Shown: positions 18,669 through 27,627 of the stretch, piece by piece
Layout: each line of letters opens with the position of its first letter
Numbering within the stretch: the stretch's first letter is position 1
Source of the DNA: Natronomonas marina
GTDB lineage: Archaea; Halobacteriota; Halobacteria; Halobacteriales; Haloarculaceae
Direction of reading: 5' to 3'
DNA length: 64,000 bases
NCBI RefSeq assembly: GCF_024298905.1
Contig: NZ_CP101154.1
Location: 558,001-622,000 of the forward strand
Notes under the pieces: generated by a model
The model's database searches: none
The model's input: only the letters and a program-made list of their open reading frames with translations
Told to the model about the DNA's origin: nothing
Program-made: the position numbers and the translations under genes

Positions 18669-18908
18669 TCAGTTGGGGGAGTGGCCGTGACCGAGGACGG
18701 CACAGACGACGTTCACGGCGACGGCGCCGCCGAGGGCGCTCAGGTTCCCGCCGGCAACGCCCGTGAACAGCCCAGCGACGAGCACCAGCGGGAGCAAAGC
18801 GGCGGTCCAGAAGGCTATCGCTTGGACGCCGCTGACGGCGTGACCGACGACTCGTTCGAACGCGCGGGACAGACCGACCGTGGGGGGACTTCGGTTGGCA
18901 GTCGACAT
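18669..18908 (-). CDS. Small membrane protein upstream of DUF7123 copy 2
   Basis: 79 residues: a polar N-terminus with SPPTVGLSRAFERVV, then two hydrophobic segments (about 28-50 and 54-74) and a short HGHSPN tail. The ATG at 18908 is about 40 nt from a TATA box at 18946-18954. The gene is immediately followed by the DUF7123 gene. Family not recognised. Confidence 0.65.
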   Translation of the reverse strand: MSTANRSPPTVGLSRAFERVVGHAVSGVQAIAFWTAALLPLVLVAGLFTGVAGGNLSALGGAVAVNVVCAVLGHGHSPN

Positions 18909-18945
18909 GGGGGCTCTCCGTATCAACCCCATGAACCCCTACCCC

Positions 18946-19060
18946 CATATAAACGGCAGAGCCTTGCGGTGAATTCGGATCGGTTCGCGCTCTTTACGAC
19001 CGGAGGCGCGCTTTACCGGACGTTTAACGAACAGCTCAAATTTCTTTAGAGATTTTATAC
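18946..19060 (-). promoter_or_regulatory. Promoter and conserved upstream block of the DUF7123 copy 2 operon
   Basis: TATA box at 18946-18954 and a distal block at 19017-19060 (minus strand GTATAAAATCTCTAAAG ... TTCGTTAAACGTCCGG) that matches the block upstream of DUF7123 copy 1 at nearly every position of its two halves, with similar spacing to TATA and start. Confidence 0.55.
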
Positions 19061-19198
19061 CGTCTTCTAATGGTTTCGATACGGTGCAGAAGATCGGCTT
19101 GTCGGTTGGAGTCGAGAGCGTCGGTGTCGGGGGCGGGCAGACCGCTATCCGGCGCCGAACGCAAAAACGCCATTACCCGCGCGCCCGAACGGAGTCCC

Positions 19199-21457
19199 AT
19201 GGAACGACGCAGACCCCCGGGAACGGAGGAGGGGTGGTACGTCCTTCACGACCTGCGGCGCATCGACTGGGACGAGTGGCGCGACGCGCCCCAGCGGGAG
19301 CGCGAGCGGGCCGTCGAGGAGGGCGTCGAGTACCTCCGGGACCACGAGGCCCTGGCGGACGCCGAGGAGGGCGGGTCGGCGGTCTTCTCGGTCGTCGGCC
19401 ACGGCGCCGACCTCCTGATACTCCACCTCCGGCCGACGCTGGAGCACCTCGACCGCGCCGAGCGACGCTTCGAGGCGACCGCGCTGGCGGCGTTCACCGA
19501 GCGGGCCGACTCCTACGTCTCCGTGACCGAGGTATCGGGCTACATGCACGAGGACCTCACCGACGGCCTCGACGACATCGACGACGAGGGGATGCGCAAC
19601 TACATGAAACAGCGCATCTATCCCGAGATTCCCGACGCCGGACACGTCTGCTTCTACCCGATGGACAAGCGCCGCGGCCCCGAGGACAACTGGTACGACC
19701 TCCCCTTCGAGGAGCGGGCCGAACACATGTCCGCCCACGGCGACGTCGGCCGGGAGTACGCCGGCCGGGTGACCCAGATCATCACCGGCAGCGTCGGCCT
19801 CGACGACCACGAGTGGGGCGTGACGCTGTTCGCCGACGACCCGACCGACATCAAGGAACTGCTCTACGAGATGCGGTTCGACCCCTCCTCCTCGCGGTTC
19901 GCCGAGTTCGGGAGCTTCTACGTCGGCCGCCGATTCCCGCCGGCGGACCTCGGCGCGCTTTTGGGCGGCGAGGCCGTCCCCACCGACGAACCGCTCGAGG
20001 GCGACACGCTCGATTCGACGGACCCGCCCCGCGCCGACGCGGCCGCTGCGCACGCCGACGACCACGGAGACGGTACCGGCGGCGACCCCGGAGACGACGA
20101 CGGCGGCGATGGCGGCGGACGACCGTCGAGCGACCCCGCTCACCGGGAGATAGACGCCGAGTCGTTCCGCCAGCGTGTCGACGACTACGGCGTCGATGTC
20201 GACGAGGCAGCGGGCTACGGCCTGCTGTTCGGGTCCGACGCCGACGCCGAGGCGGTCGCAGAGGAGGTCGACGGACTGCGAGCGAACTTCGACCACTACG
20301 ACACCCACGTTGGGACCGTCGTCCGGTCCGACGACGCCGGGACGGCCGTCGTCTCGCTGTGGGCCAACGAGCGCGCCGCCAGCACCGCCTCCGGCTTCCT
20401 CGCGGACCTGCCGGGCGTCGGCGGCGGCGTCGGCGCCGACCTTGCCGACAACGAAGCGCAGGAGGGCGAATCCGACGGCTCGGCCGGCGGCCGCCCGCAG
20501 CCGGGGCAGGCCCCCCACGAGGGCATCGAACCCGACGATTTCCGCCGACTCGTCCACCGGTTCGGGATCGACCCCCACGACCACCCCGAGGCCGGCTACG
20601 CGCTACTGTTCCGGTCGGACACCGACGCCGAGGACCTCGTCGAGGAGGTCGACGACCTCCGGGAGAGCTTCGAGGGGTACGACAGCCACGTCCTGACGAC
20701 GGTCCGGGCCGACTCGGGCGACACCGCGGTCATCTCGCTTTGGACCGACGAGTCCGCGGCCGACACCGCCTCCGGCTTCCTCGCCGATCTCTCGGGTGCG
20801 GGCCCCGGTGTCGGCGCCGGCTACGGTGACGGTGAGTCGGACGAGGCCGACGACGGCGCCGAGGAGTCCGACGACATCCGCGGAGAACTGGCCGATCTCG
20901 GGGTCTACGCCGGCCAGCCCCACGGCGAGGACGTTTACGCCTTGGTGCTGTACTCCGAGGCCGATCCCGAGGAGCTTCACGGGGAACTGGCGGACCTCCG
21001 GGAGCGGTTCGAGCACTACGACAGCCACGTCAAGTCGGCGGTCTACGGCGACGAGGCCGACGGCGACCGGTCGGCCGTCGTCTCCATCTGGGAGTCACAG
21101 GAGGCCGCCGACAAGGCCGCCGACTTCCTGTCGGAACTTCCCGGCGTCGTCGGACGCGCCGGCGAGACCGAGAGCGGCTTCGGGACGATGGGTATGTTCT
21201 ACACGGTAAAGCCCGACTACCGCGAGGAGTTCGTCGAGACCTTCGGCGAGGTCGGGGCGGCGCTCGAGGAGATGGAGGGCCACCTCGACACCCGTCTCCT
21301 CGTCAACGAAGAGGACGAAAACGACATGTTCATCGCCAGCCAGTGGCGCAGGAAGGACGACGCCATGGACTTCTTCCGCTCCGAGGCGTTCCGCGACACC
21401 GTCGAGTGGGGACGGGAGGTCCTCGACGACCGCCCCCGACACGTCTTCTTGGCCTGA
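19199..21457 (+). CDS. HemQ/chlorite-dismutase family haem protein fused to repeats and an ABM domain (PitA-like)
   Basis: 752 residues, unusually long. Residues 1-250 are a chlorite dismutase/coproheme decarboxylase domain with CFYPMDKRR (Y153, catalytic-Tyr position) and H180 in MSAHGDVGREYAGR as the expected proximal haem ligand. After an acidic Gly/Asp linker come three related units of about 85-100 residues (about 322-415, 440-535 and 560-655), each with a YALLF-like strand, an LRE.FE.YD.HV core and an SGFLADLPG-like end. A C-terminal antibiotic-monooxygenase-like domain (GMFYTVKPDYREEF onward) follows. Haloferax PitA has the Cld-ABM fusion; the triplicated middle is the oddity. Probable role: coproheme oxidation in haem synthesis. 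Confidence 0.88.
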   Translation: MERRRPPGTEEGWYVLHDLRRIDWDEWRDAPQRERERAVEEGVEYLRDHEALADAEEGGSAVFSVVGHGADLLILHLRPTLEHLDRAERRFEATALAAFTERADSYVSVTEVSGYMHEDLTDGLDDIDDEGMRNYMKQRIYPEIPDAGHVCFYPMDKRRGPEDNWYDLPFEERAEHMSAHGDVGREYAGRVTQIITGSVGLDDHEWGVTLFADDPTDIKELLYEMRFDPSSSRFAEFGSFYVGRRFPPADLGALLGGEAVPTDEPLEGDTLDSTDPPRADAAAAHADDHGDGTGGDPGDDDGGDGGGRPSSDPAHREIDAESFRQRVDDYGVDVDEAAGYGLLFGSDADAEAVAEEVDGLRANFDHYDTHVGTVVRSDDAGTAVVSLWANERAASTASGFLADLPGVGGGVGADLADNEAQEGESDGSAGGRPQPGQAPHEGIEPDDFRRLVHRFGIDPHDHPEAGYALLFRSDTDAEDLVEEVDDLRESFEGYDSHVLTTVRADSGDTAVISLWTDESAADTASGFLADLSGAGPGVGAGYGDGESDEADDGAEESDDIRGELADLGVYAGQPHGEDVYALVLYSEADPEELHGELADLRERFEHYDSHVKSAVYGDEADGDRSAVVSIWESQEAADKAADFLSELPGVVGRAGETESGFGTMGMFYTVKPDYREEFVETFGEVGAALEEMEGHLDTRLLVNEEDENDMFIASQWRRKDDAMDFFRSEAFRDTVEWGREVLDDRPRHVFLA

Positions 21458-21544
21458 CGCTGGGGTCGGTCGTTCGCCGTTTCGTGCGCCGGGGCGCAGG
21501 CTACCCGGGATGCCGTCCGACAGAAACGCACGAAGCGGTCGCCG

Positions 21545-22762
21545 TCAGTAGAAGGCGATCGGCTTGCCTGGGGCCTCGTCGGTCGAGACCTTCTTGTGGG
21601 CGTCCTCGAAGTCGACGCCGCGAATCTCGGTGCGGCCGTCCCGGATGGCGAACATGCCGGCCTCGGTCGCGAGACTCTCCAGTTCCGCGCCGGAGAAGCC
21701 CTCCGTCTCGTCGGCTATCGCCTCGAGGTCGACGTCGTCGGCGAGGTTCATCTCGGCGGTGTGGATGGCGAGAATCTGCTCGCGGCCGGCCCCGTCCGGT
21801 TCGGGCACCTCGATGAGGCGGTCGAAGCGGCCGGGCCGGAGGATGGCCCGGTCGAGCATGTCGAAGCGGTTGGTCGCGGCGATGATGGAGATGTCGCCCC
21901 GCTGGTCGAAGCCGTCCATCTCCGAGAGCAACTGCATCATCGTCCGCTGGACCTCGGCGTCGCCGGAGGTCTTCGACTCGGTGCGCTTCGAGGCGATGGC
22001 GTCTATCTCGTCGATGAAGATGATCGCCGGTTCGCGCTCGGCGGCGAGTTCGAAGAGGTCCCGGACCAGGCGTGCGCCCTCCCCGATGAACTTCTGGACG
22101 AGTTCGGAGCCGGCCATCTTGATGAACGTGGCGTCGGTCTGGTTGGCGACGGCTTTCGCCAGCATCGTCTTGCCGGTGCCCGGCGGGCCGTGCAACAGCA
22201 CGCCCGTCGGCGGCTCGATGCCCACCGTCTCGAACTTGCCGGGGTTCGTCAGCGGGTCCTCGACGGCCTCCCGGACCTCCCGAACCTGGCTCTCGAGGCC
22301 GCCGATGTCCTCGTAACTGACCTCGGGCTTCTCGGAGATCTCCATCGCCTGCGCGCGGGCGTCGGTCTCGGCGTCCAGCACCGTCTGGATGGCAAAGGAG
22401 TCGTTGATAGCCACCCGGTCGCCGGCCTCGAGTCGGTCGTGGAGCCGCGGGGAGACGTCCGTCAGCACCTCCTGGTTGTTGCCGTGCTGTTTGAGCAGTA
22501 CCTGATCGTCGGTCAGCTCCTCGACGGTGGCGAGGTACAGCGACGACGTCTTCAGCGCCTCGTTTTCCTCCTGCAGGTCGTCGACCTCCTCGCGGAGCTC
22601 TGACTGCCGGTCGCGGGCCGTCTCGAGCTGGTCGGTCAGTTCGTCGTGGACCTGCGACACCTCGAGGTAGTGCTCGCGGAGCGCGGCCAGCCGTTCGGAC
22701 TCGGACATCTCCGGGTCCAGCTCCAGCGTGGGACGGTCGGGCAGAGAGGGGCTATGCGACAT
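21545..22762 (-). CDS. pan: Proteasome-activating nucleotidase (PAN)
   Basis: 405-residue AAA+ ATPase that unfolds substrates for the archaeal 20S proteasome. N-terminal coiled coil at about 20-75, OB domain at about 75-135, Walker A GPPGTGKT at 192-199, Walker B FIDEIDA, and second region of homology RFDMLDRAILRPGRFD. The C-terminus ends in IAFY, so the Tyr is last rather than in the penultimate position of the HbYX gate-opening motif. Single gene. Confidence 0.95.
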   Translation of the reverse strand: MSHSPSLPDRPTLELDPEMSESERLAALREHYLEVSQVHDELTDQLETARDRQSELREEVDDLQEENEALKTSSLYLATVEELTDDQVLLKQHGNNQEVLTDVSPRLHDRLEAGDRVAINDSFAIQTVLDAETDARAQAMEISEKPEVSYEDIGGLESQVREVREAVEDPLTNPGKFETVGIEPPTGVLLHGPPGTGKTMLAKAVANQTDATFIKMAGSELVQKFIGEGARLVRDLFELAAEREPAIIFIDEIDAIASKRTESKTSGDAEVQRTMMQLLSEMDGFDQRGDISIIAATNRFDMLDRAILRPGRFDRLIEVPEPDGAGREQILAIHTAEMNLADDVDLEAIADETEGFSGAELESLATEAGMFAIRDGRTEIRGVDFEDAHKKVSTDEAPGKPIAFY

Positions 22763-22907
22763 AGATTGACGGGTAGTAGGCGTTGGAGATTAAAAGTGGC
22801 TTTGGGTGCGGGAGACGTTTGCGGGACCGACTAACACACCGACGGGAGTCGAATACTGTCCTCTCAGCCGAGTCGGAATCGGTCACTGTTCGTCGCTACC
22901 GACGACG

Positions 22908-23003
22908 CTACCGCAGCGACTCCCCTCGTCGCTCCGTCACGGCTTCCCTACCGCAGCGACTCCCCTCGTCGCTCCGTCACGGCTTCCCTACCGCAGCGAC
23001 TCG
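22908..23003. repeat. 40-bp tandem duplication at the 3' end of the PepF gene
   Basis: Two complete 40-bp units (22908-22947 and 22948-22987) and the first 15 bases of a third (from 22988). The third is the natural end of the PepF gene, including its stop codon and the codons for ESLR. The first two copies lie downstream of the stop. This is a tandem duplication of the gene tail plus 25 bp of flank, not a CRISPR (no spacers). Confidence 0.85.
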
Positions 23004-24775
23004 TACTCCCCCACCATCTCGTCGTACGTCCCGATGGCGGCTTCGACCGGCTCCGGCGAGGACATGTCGATACCGGCCGTCTCCAGTAGTTCGAGGGGGT
23101 AGGCCCGCGACCCCGAGCGGAGGAACTCCCGGTAGTCGGCGGCCGCGGGTTCACCCTCTTCGAGGATGCGGTCGACGATGGCGTTGGCCGCGCTGATCCC
23201 CGTCGCGTACTGGTAGACGTAGTACGCGCGGTAGAAGTGCGGGATGCGCATCCACTCGCGGGCGATGCGGTCGTCGACGACCGCCGGCTCGTAGTACTCC
23301 GACTTGAGGCCCCGGTAGAGGTCGTCCAGCCGGTCCGGCGTCAGCGCCTCCCCGGCCGCCGATAGCTCGTGGGCCTCGTGCTCGAAGGAGGCGAACATGG
23401 TCTGACGGAACAGCGTCGAGCGGAACCGCTCGAGGTACTCGTCGAGGACGGCCCGCCGGAACGCCTCGTCGTCGACCGTCTCCAGCAGGTGCTCGGTCAG
23501 GAGCGCCTCGTTGACCGTCGAGGCCACCTCCGCGACGAATATCTCGTACGCCGAATAGACGTAGGGTTGCTCGTCGCTCGTCAGTTCCGAGTGCATCGAG
23601 TGGCCGAGTTCGTGCGCCAGCGTGTACATCGAGGCGATGTCGTCCTGGTAGTTCATCAGGATGTACGGCTGGCTGTCGTAGGTGCCGCTGCTGTAGGCGC
23701 CGGACTGCTTGTTGGCCGTCTCGTAGACGTCGACCCACCGCGATTCGAGCCCCTCGGCCATCCGGCTCTGGTAGGCGTCGCCGAGCGGCGCGACCGCCTC
23801 GACGACGTACTCGGTCGCGCGCTCGTAGTCGACGTCGGGCGTCTCCTCGCCGGTCAGCGGCGCGTACAGGTCCCACATCCGGAGGTCGTCGACGCCGAGA
23901 CAGTCCCGCTTCAGTTCGGCGTGGCGGTGCAGTACGTCCAGGTTCGCCTCCACCGTATCGACCAGGGTGTCGTAGACGTCGGCCGGGACGTTCGGCCCGT
24001 CCAGCGCCGCCTCGCGTGCCGTCTCGTAGTGCCGCGCCCTCGCCAGTTTCGAGTCGGCCTTCACGCTGTTCTCGTAGGCCGTCCCGACCGTGTTGCGGTA
24101 CTCCGCCCACTCGTCGTAGAAGGCCTCGTAGACCCGCCGACGGACGCCCCGGTCCGGGTGTTTCTGGAGCTTCGTGAAGTTCGACAGCGTGATGCGGCGC
24201 GGCTCGCCGTCGACCTCGACGCTCGGGAACTCCACGTCCGCGTTCGTCAGCATGTTGTAGACGTCGCCGGCGGCGCCCGTCACCTCGCTGAGATCGGCGA
24301 GCAGTTCCTCGATCTCCGGCGAACGGGTGTGGGGCTTCATCCGGAGGACGTCGTCGAAGTAGTGGTCGTAGACCGCCAGTTCGGGGTTGGCCTCGACGAA
24401 CTCGTCGATTCGCTCGCGGTCGACCCGCTGGAGTTCCGGCTCGATGAAGCTCGCCGCACTCGAGGCGTCGGCCGACAGCGACTGTGCCCGCGCCGCGAAC
24501 GCCTGGTAGGTCTGGTCGGTCGTGTCCTCGTCGCTCCGCATCCGGGCGTACGCCGCGACGTTCGCCACCTCGCGCATGATGGAGTCCCGGAGCTCCAGGA
24601 CCGCCTGGAGCGTCTCGGCGTCCTCCGTCACGCGACCCTCGTAGACTTCCAGTTCCTCCAGTCGTTCCTCGACGCGTTCGAAGGCTTCCTCCCACTCCTC
24701 GTCGTCGGAAAAGAGGTCCGCGAGGTCCCAGGTGTACTCCTCGGCGACGTCGCTCCGCTCGGGCACCGAACTCAT
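22988..24775 (-). CDS. pepF: Oligoendopeptidase F (M3 family)
   Basis: 595-residue cytosolic zinc oligopeptidase that trims short peptides, for example those released by the proteasome encoded in part next door. HELGH at 388-392 supplies the zinc site, and YEIFVAEVAST about 25 residues later supplies the third Glu ligand. Start MSSVPERSDVAEEY matches the family; upstream sequence is non-conserved. The last codons are duplicated downstream as a 40-bp tandem repeat. Confidence 0.93.
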   Translation of the reverse strand: MSSVPERSDVAEEYTWDLADLFSDDEEWEEAFERVEERLEELEVYEGRVTEDAETLQAVLELRDSIMREVANVAAYARMRSDEDTTDQTYQAFAARAQSLSADASSAASFIEPELQRVDRERIDEFVEANPELAVYDHYFDDVLRMKPHTRSPEIEELLADLSEVTGAAGDVYNMLTNADVEFPSVEVDGEPRRITLSNFTKLQKHPDRGVRRRVYEAFYDEWAEYRNTVGTAYENSVKADSKLARARHYETAREAALDGPNVPADVYDTLVDTVEANLDVLHRHAELKRDCLGVDDLRMWDLYAPLTGEETPDVDYERATEYVVEAVAPLGDAYQSRMAEGLESRWVDVYETANKQSGAYSSGTYDSQPYILMNYQDDIASMYTLAHELGHSMHSELTSDEQPYVYSAYEIFVAEVASTVNEALLTEHLLETVDDEAFRRAVLDEYLERFRSTLFRQTMFASFEHEAHELSAAGEALTPDRLDDLYRGLKSEYYEPAVVDDRIAREWMRIPHFYRAYYVYQYATGISAANAIVDRILEEGEPAAADYREFLRSGSRAYPLELLETAGIDMSSPEPVEAAIGTYDEMVGEYESLR

Positions 24776-24812
24776 GGCCCCCGCTACGACCGCCGCCGCC
24801 CTAAACCCGTCG

Positions 24813-25610
24813 TCACCCGTCGGTCGCCAGGCTTCCGGCGACCCTCGCGGCGGCCAGTCGGCTCCGGCGCCGTTCCTCGAAGACCTCGCGGGCACGCTCG
24901 GCGGCCGCGGCGTCGACCTCGAACTCGACCGACGGATAGACGACCGACCGCAACACGAGCGGCTCCGGCGCGGCGGGAGCGATGCCGTCCGGTCCCGACA
25001 GCGACTCCCCGTCGAGCGCCCGCTCGAGGAACGCGACCGTCCGGCGGCCCTCGGCCACCGCCTCGATGACCGACACCAGCCGCCGGACCATCTGCCGGGC
25101 GAACCCGCCGGCCCGACAGTCGACGACGAGGAACCGTCCGTCCCGCTCGACGTCGACGGTCACCTCTCTGACGGTGCCCCTCGACTCGGGCGTGAAGTTC
25201 CGGAAGTCGTGCCGCCCCGAGAGCTGCTCGCAGGCCGCCGCCGCGCGCCCGTCGTCGGCCGCCGGCGCGAACAGGAAGTAGCGGTAGGCCCGCGCGTCGG
25301 CGTCGTGGGTGGCGTGGAACCCCTCCTCGACGTCGGCGGACGCCCAGGCTCGCACGGCCGGCGGTAGCTCACCGTTGAGCGCCCGCGCCCGGAGCCACTC
25401 GGGGGTCTCGAAGGCGACCGTCTGTGCCCGAGCCGAGACGCCCGCGTCCGTCCGGCCCGCCGCCGCGTAGCTGGGCGGCGTGCCGTCCTCGAACTCTACG
25501 CCGAGGCGGTCGAGCGCCTCGAACAGTTCGTCCTCGACGGTCTCGCCGTGTGGCTGGCGCTGGAAGCCGCGGTAGCCGGTGCCGTCGTAGGCCAGCCGGA
25601 ACGCGCGCAT
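24813..25610 (-). CDS. truA: tRNA pseudouridine(38-40) synthase
   Basis: 265 residues. TruA isomerises uridines 38-40 in the tRNA anticodon stem. Diagnostic pieces are the N-terminal LAYDGTGYRGFQRQP, the catalytic Asp in AAGRTDAGVSA, and ARAYRYFLF and GGFARQMVRRLV later on. The ATG at 25610 matches the family N-terminus. Transcribed in the direction of pepF, 37 bp downstream. Confidence 0.94.
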   Translation of the reverse strand: MRAFRLAYDGTGYRGFQRQPHGETVEDELFEALDRLGVEFEDGTPPSYAAAGRTDAGVSARAQTVAFETPEWLRARALNGELPPAVRAWASADVEEGFHATHDADARAYRYFLFAPAADDGRAAAACEQLSGRHDFRNFTPESRGTVREVTVDVERDGRFLVVDCRAGGFARQMVRRLVSVIEAVAEGRRTVAFLERALDGESLSGPDGIAPAAPEPLVLRSVVYPSVEFEVDAAAAERAREVFEERRRSRLAAARVAGSLATDG

Positions 25611-25656
25611 ACCGACCGTTCGGCCGACGACGGCTTACCCGTAACGGAACCGCCGC

Positions 25657-25902
25657 TCAGAGGTCCCGCGCGACCCGGAGCTCCGAGTCGGTCACCGTCT
25701 CGACGGCCTCGGCGGGCACCTCGATGTCGTCGCCGTCGCTGTCGCCGAACCCCAGCCCCTGGACCACCGCCTCCGCAACCCCCGGCTCGGGGTCGACGTA
25801 GGCGACCTGCTCGTCCGGGTCCACCTCGGTGACGAGTCCGATCTGTTCGGCCTCGGCGTCCATCAGGAACTTCCCCTCGTCCTCGGGAGACAGAACGGTC
25901 AT
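25657..25902 (-). CDS. Small PRC-barrel-like protein
   Basis: 81 acidic residues, with GKFLMDAEAEQIGLVTEVDPD and VAYVDPEPG resembling a PRC-barrel beta domain, a fold used in RNA-processing and photosynthetic H-subunit proteins. The start MTVLSPEDEG is chosen because the in-frame upstream part lacks similarity to the fold. It may be expressed with truA and hisS, which read in the same direction. Assignment rests on pattern only. Confidence 0.6.
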   Translation of the reverse strand: MTVLSPEDEGKFLMDAEAEQIGLVTEVDPDEQVAYVDPEPGVAEAVVQGLGFGDSDGDDIEVPAEAVETVTDSELRVARDL

Positions 25903-26075
25903 GTCATTCCGTACGAAGTACAACTGCGGATAAATATCCTGTGGCTCGTCTCCGTTGACGGGGTCGGTCGTCGGATCCACACATGTGGCCGCGTCGGAAC
26001 GTCCCCCTGCCGCGGCGACGCCGCCGAACGTACGCTACCGAACTGGTTATTCCCCTGGGGGCGAAAAACGAGCCA

Positions 26076-26261
26076 ATGAGCCGGTCGCGCTCGTCTCGAT
26101 TCCTCGCAGTCGAGGGGCTACTGATCGTGCTCGGGTTCACGATTGCGGCCCAGGTGTCGCCACCGGACCCCTACTCGCAGATACTCGGGACGCTCGTGAT
26201 CCTCCTGGTGACGCTGCCGCTGTCGTACTGGCTCGTCTACGAGCGGGACGTACTGTCCTGA
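26076..26261 (+). CDS. Small two-helix membrane protein
   Basis: 61 residues: a basic Ser/Arg N-terminus, one helix around 12-28 and another around 36-54, ending in YERDVLS. A TATA-like GGTTATT about 28 nt before the ATG supports a leaderless start at 26076. It is convergent with hisS, with 11 bases between them. Family unknown. Confidence 0.6.
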   Translation: MSRSRSSRFLAVEGLLIVLGFTIAAQVSPPDPYSQILGTLVILLVTLPLSYWLVYERDVLS

Positions 26262-26272
26262 CCCGGAGGCCG

Positions 26273-27571
26273 TTACTCGTAGTCCTCGTAGGTCGGCCGG
26301 CCCTCCTCGGGCGGGAACTCCTCGAGGGGTACCTGCGTCTGGTCGCCCGACGCCATGTCCTTGATCGTAACCGCGTCCTCGGCGAGGTCCTGCTCGCCGA
26401 CCACGACGACCGTCTCGGCGTTGATGCCGTCGGCGTAGGATAGCTGGTCGCCGAACCCCCGCGTCGTCAGGTCCGTCTCGACGACGTGGCCCAACTCGCG
26501 GAGCTGTCGGGCGATGTCGGCCGCGACCGCCCGCGTGTCCCCGACCGTCAGCACGTAGTAGTCCGTCGACGGCGCCTCCTCGGGCCAGACGCCGGCGCGC
26601 TGACAGAGCAGCGACAGCGGCGCCAGCCCCGGCGCGACCCCGACCGCGGGCGTCGGCTGGCCGCCGAAGGACTCGATGAGGTCGTCGTAGCGGCCGCCGC
26701 CGAACACCGACCGCGACACCTCGCCCGTCGAGTCGAAACACTCGAAGACGACGCCGGTGTAGTAGTCCAGCCCCCGGGCGGTCGACAGCGACACCTCACA
26801 GTACTCGCGGGCGCCGAAGTCCGCCGCCGCCTCGAGGACGGCCCGGAGGTTCTCGACGGCGGACTCGACCCGCTCGGTCCCCGCGAAGGCCACGAGGTCC
26901 TCGAGGTCGTCCGTCGCCAGCACCTCGTCGAAGTCCTCCGCCTCCGCGTAGTCCAACCCCGCCTCGACCAGCAGGTCGTGGTACGCCTCGTCGTCTATCT
27001 TCTCGCTCTTGTCGACCGCGCGGATGGCCGCGGCCGTGTCGATGTCGCTGTCGAGCGACTCCAGCAGCCCACCGAGGATGTCGCGGTGGGAGACCCGGAA
27101 CTCGAAGTCCTCGCCGGTCAGCCCCAGCGACGTCAGGGCGTCGGCCGCGAAGGCCAGCACCTCGGCGTCGGCCTCCGGCTCCTCGGTCCCGAAGATGTCG
27201 ACGTTCGTCTGGTAGAACTCCCGGAAGCGACCCTGCTGGACCTGCTCGTACCGCCAGAACGGCCGCGTCGAGAACCACTTGATGGGCTCGGCCAGCGCGC
27301 CCTGGCGGGCGACGACCATCCGGGCGACCGTCGGCGTCAACTCCGGCGTCATCGCCACCTCCCGGCCACCCCTGTCCTCGAAGGCGTACAGTTCCTCGAC
27401 GATTTCCTCGCCGGACTTGTCGACGTACATCTCCGTCCGCTCGAGGGCGGGCGTCCCGATCTCGCGGAAGCCGTACCGCCGGGCCGTCTCCTCCAGCGTG
27501 TCGATGACCTCCCGCCGGGCCGACATCTCGCCGGGGTAGAAATCTCGGAACCCCTTCAGACCGTCGTACAT
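26273..27571 (-). CDS. hisS: Histidine--tRNA ligase
   Basis: 432-residue class II synthetase. Motif 1 region near TPALERTE, motif 2 FWRYEQVQQGRFREF, histidine-specific LDYYTGVVFE, and motif 3 GGGRYDDLIESFGG are visible; the C-terminal anticodon domain includes GDTRAVAADIARQLRELG. The start MYDGLKGFRDFYP is the family N-terminus; upstream in-frame codons come from a hairpin-rich spacer. Confidence 0.95.
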   Translation of the reverse strand: MYDGLKGFRDFYPGEMSARREVIDTLEETARRYGFREIGTPALERTEMYVDKSGEEIVEELYAFEDRGGREVAMTPELTPTVARMVVARQGALAEPIKWFSTRPFWRYEQVQQGRFREFYQTNVDIFGTEEPEADAEVLAFAADALTSLGLTGEDFEFRVSHRDILGGLLESLDSDIDTAAAIRAVDKSEKIDDEAYHDLLVEAGLDYAEAEDFDEVLATDDLEDLVAFAGTERVESAVENLRAVLEAAADFGAREYCEVSLSTARGLDYYTGVVFECFDSTGEVSRSVFGGGRYDDLIESFGGQPTPAVGVAPGLAPLSLLCQRAGVWPEEAPSTDYYVLTVGDTRAVAADIARQLRELGHVVETDLTTRGFGDQLSYADGINAETVVVVGEQDLAEDAVTIKDMASGDQTQVPLEEFPPEEGRPTYEDYE

Positions 27572-27627
27572 GCGCGGTGCTTCGGGACCGGCCGCACTAA
27601 AAGGTCCGATACCGCCCCGGCCGCTCG

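Noticed and set aside
22908-23003. Possible CRISPR array
   Set aside because: Units are directly adjacent without spacers and only two complete copies exist; a simple tandem duplication.
23369-25069. Plus-strand open frame opposite PepF
   Set aside because: Antisense shadow created by high third-position GC; ends in Arg/Pro-rich low complexity.
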